Source of the DNA: Flammeovirga kamogawensis | GTDB lineage: Bacteria > Bacteroidota > Bacteroidia > Cytophagales > Flammeovirgaceae | Assembly: GCF_018736065.1 (NCBI RefSeq) | Contig: NZ_CP076128.1 | Span: 3,776,001-3,840,000, forward strand | Direction: 5' to 3' | DNA: 64,000 nucleotides | Shown here: positions 62,322-64,000 of the stretch, piece by piece | How positions within the stretch are numbered: position 1 is the stretch's first letter | How the letters are laid out: each line of letters opens with the position of its first letter | Made by a program: the position numbers and the translations under genes | The notes under the pieces: generated by a model | The model's input: the letters and a program-made list of their open reading frames with translations, nothing else | What the model was told of the DNA's origin: nothing | The model's database searches: none

Positions 62322-62702
62322 ATGCAATGGTTTACTAATTTTTACTACGAAGGAGGATATTTATTCATGAATATAATATCTATAGTAGGGGTTTCAATGT
62401 TCTTATTTATGATTTTAAGAGGTTTAGGAATCTCAAACAATTTGATTCAACCTGCTAAATCTCAAAAACTAATGAAAGAAGCAGGAATATTGGCCTTAGT
62501 TTTAGGTATACTAGGACAACTAATTGGTTTATATTCTGCAATGATTGCTATTTCTACTCAAGGAGGTGTATCTATGCAAGTATTGGCAGCAGGAATTCGT
62601 GTATCATCAAATACTACCTTGTATGGCTTTTTCTTTTTTGTAATTGCTAGGGTTGCTTATATGTACTTTACTTTTTCATCTAAAAAAGAAGAATGTTGCT
62701 AA
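62322..62702 (+). CDS. Small ExbB/MotA-like membrane protein, copy 1
   Basis: A 126-residue protein with three predicted membrane helices. The segment GILALVLGILGQLIGLYSAMIAI, then GGVSMQVLAAGIRVSSNTTLYGFFFFVIARVAY, parallels the last two helices of ExbB/TolQ/MotA proteins (GLLGTVxGL ... GGIxPxxLAxGIxxALxTTxxGL). The N-terminal FYYEGGYLFM segment also fits. It diverges from the LytS-type kinase across 220 bases. A 49-base gap separates it from its paralogue. Confidence 0.68.
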   Translation: MQWFTNFYYEGGYLFMNIISIVGVSMFLFMILRGLGISNNLIQPAKSQKLMKEAGILALVLGILGQLIGLYSAMIAISTQGGVSMQVLAAGIRVSSNTTLYGFFFFVIARVAYMYFTFSSKKEECC

Positions 62703-62751
62703 AAAAGCAATAGGATAGAATCAGAACATTTATTTGAGAAAACTAACTATT

Positions 62752-63135
62752 ATGAATCGATTTATTGAATTGTACCTACTTGGAGGAGAAACAGAAATGG
62801 ATGTTATATCTATTCTAGGGTTAACAATGATAACCTTTATAGGTTTAAGGTTTTTAAAAGTAGAAAATGGCTTAATTCAACCAAGAAAATCAGAAGTAAT
62901 TGTGAGGGAGCTGTCACTTTTAATACTTGTTGTAGCAGTTTTTATTCAATTACTTGGTTTATTTTGGGTTATGAAAGCAATAGAATCAGCAGGGGGCGTA
63001 CCCTTTGATTTACTAGCGGGAGGTTTATATATATCATTCATTCCTACTTTATACGGTTTTGTATTTTTCTTAATAGGTAGAGTGGCATTTATTTATTTCA
63101 AGTTTTCTGATCAAAAAATAATACAAAATCAATAA
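62752..63135 (+). CDS. Small ExbB/MotA-like membrane protein, copy 2
   Basis: About 127 residues from MNRFIELYLLGG, a paralogue of the gene before it: same helix order, LILVVAVFIQLLGLFWVMKAI and GGVPFDLLAGGLYISFIPTLYGFVFFLIGRVAF. The TTG six codons upstream is rejected in favour of the ATG, which matches the paralogue start. Channel function is inference only. Confidence 0.66.
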   Translation: MNRFIELYLLGGETEMDVISILGLTMITFIGLRFLKVENGLIQPRKSEVIVRELSLLILVVAVFIQLLGLFWVMKAIESAGGVPFDLLAGGLYISFIPTLYGFVFFLIGRVAFIYFKFSDQKIIQNQ

Positions 63136-63163
63136 TCTGACTTGATGATTAATAAAAATAAAT

Positions 63164-63199
63164 AGTCGTAGAATCAATTAAGTTTCTACGACTATTTTC
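63164..63199 (+). terminator. Terminator after the ExbB-like pair
   Basis: Perfect 10-bp stem AGTCGTAGAA / TTCTACGACT with a 10-base loop and T-rich tail. A near-copy occurs at 63482-63511. Confidence 0.85.
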
Positions 63200-63325
63200 A
63201 TTATGAAGTAAATAAAATGCAGTTAGTAGTAGTCTATAGTCTCTAGCAATATTTGATTTTAGCATTGATAGTAATTAATTATGATTTTTAATTTTTAACT
63301 AAGTTGTTATTTGTAATGATAACTT

Positions 63326-63445
63326 GGTTTAGTTTTAGTTAAGTTGTTCAGATAATAATAATAAACGTTTTAATTGTTGTTATAGGAAACGGCAACTCTA
63401 AATAAAGGATTTACCAATTCGGTCATTTGACTTCCTAAATTGGTC
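63326..63445 (+). repeat. Duplicated 120-base non-coding element, copy 1
   Basis: Nearly the same as 63611-63732. It ends in a hairpin ACCAATT...AATTGGT (63412-63444). No open frame is conserved between the copies. It could be a small RNA, a leader or a mobile short repeat. Confidence 0.75.
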
Positions 63446-63481
63446 GAAATAAAAATACACCTTCAAAATTGTGTAAAAAAA

Positions 63482-63516
63482 AGTCATAGAATCAATTAAG
63501 TTTCTATGACTATCTG
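63482..63516 (+). terminator. Second copy of the 10-bp terminator hairpin
   Basis: AGTCATAGAA / TTCTATGACT: two compensating changes relative to 63164-63193 keep the stem paired, so the structure has been conserved after duplication. No gene precedes it, which suggests that it ends a short transcript from the preceding repeat. Confidence 0.7.
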
Positions 63517-63610
63517 TTGTGAAAATGAAAATGTAGTAGGGAAAGCTTCCCTTTCTTTAAAATTAAATTAGTAGCAATACACTGGTTTTAGTAGTAGATA
63601 CATTTATACT

Positions 63611-63732
63611 GGTTTTTAGTTTTAGCTAAGTTGTTCAAATAATAATGATAAACGTTTTAATTGTTGTTATAGGAAACGGCAGCTCTAAATAAAGGATTTA
63701 CCAATTCGGTCATTTGACTTCCTAAATTGGTC
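63611..63732 (+). repeat. Duplicated 120-base non-coding element, copy 2
   Basis: See copy 1 at 63326-63445. Differences are a few substitutions and a short insertion near the start. The remaining sequence to the window end (63733-64000) holds no open frame or hairpin I can support; a gene may begin beyond the edge. Confidence 0.75.
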
Positions 63733-64000
63733 AAAAAGGAAAAATATATTTATCAACCTCATTATCTTGAATAATCTATTAGTTATTAAGTGTACTTAAT
63801 ATGTTCTTTTAATGATGTTTCTACATTTGTTTTTAAATGCGTGAACAACATTTCTCCTCATTACTCAATAAATTATTAAAAATTGGAACTATAACATTCA
63901 TAAACTAGTTATCTGATCTGAATGCTGACATGTACGGTAAGTAAATGATGTGATAAGAAGATTAAAATCGAGTTTAACATTTTGATTTTCTAAGTCTTGA

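Overview
The window looks like a chromosome segment from a marine-type Bacteroidota, most likely Cytophagales and Flammeovirga-like. This is inferred from the AT-rich sequence, Bacteroidota-type promoters (TTG, 19 bases, TAnnTTTG) before the SRP RNA and the SNF2 gene, FecR/ECF-sigma and LytTR regulators, a Reg_prop/SpoIIE fusion, DUF1343 and DUF4230 proteins, and a NagB/PIG-L fusion. No rRNA, tRNA or CRISPR array was seen.

Region 1 (1-32547) is ordinary core chromosome. In order it holds: a symporter cut by the window edge and a symporter fused to a solute-binding domain; an L,D-transpeptidase lipoprotein; envelope proteins of unknown role; a large periplasmic-sensor/SpoIIE phosphatase; a SNF2 helicase; the SRP RNA; a membrane LytTR regulator; an operon pth-SPFH-rimM; an esterase and a nitroreductase; amino-sugar genes (namZ-like, nagB fused to PIG-L); nth; an ECF sigma/FecR pair; and mnmE.

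Region 2 (32524-58202) is an accessory array inserted at the last codons of mnmE. The stretch coding for the MnmE C-terminus (FCIG) plus a following terminator occurs four times (about 32.53, 53.11, 56.13 and 58.13 kb), which divides the region into three units. Unit 1 (about 20.6 kb) has zinc-finger/HTH regulators, a tyrosine recombinase, DUF3987 and DUF6371 replication-type proteins, a type I restriction-modification operon with four extra genes between hsdS and hsdR (OLD-like ATPase, DUF4276/TOPRIM-like, DUF6933-like, HEPN-like), a NucS-like DUF4268 nuclease, an HsdR C-terminal relic, and a two-gene CBASS (CD-NTase plus S-4TM effector). Unit 2 (about 3 kb) is degraded: a metallophosphoesterase tail abutting a second HsdR tail, two secreted proteins and a broken IS1595-family transposase. 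Unit 3 (about 2 kb) carries only a tripartite hipB-hipS-hipT toxin-antitoxin operon between two 206-base direct repeats. I read the region as a defence island built by repeated integration at mnmE, with decay of older units.

Region 3 (58203-64000) has small envelope or lipoprotein genes, two of them apparently frameshifted, a LytS/LytR-type two-component pair, two tandem ExbB/MotA-like small membrane proteins, and a non-coding tail holding a duplicated 120-base element and duplicated terminators.
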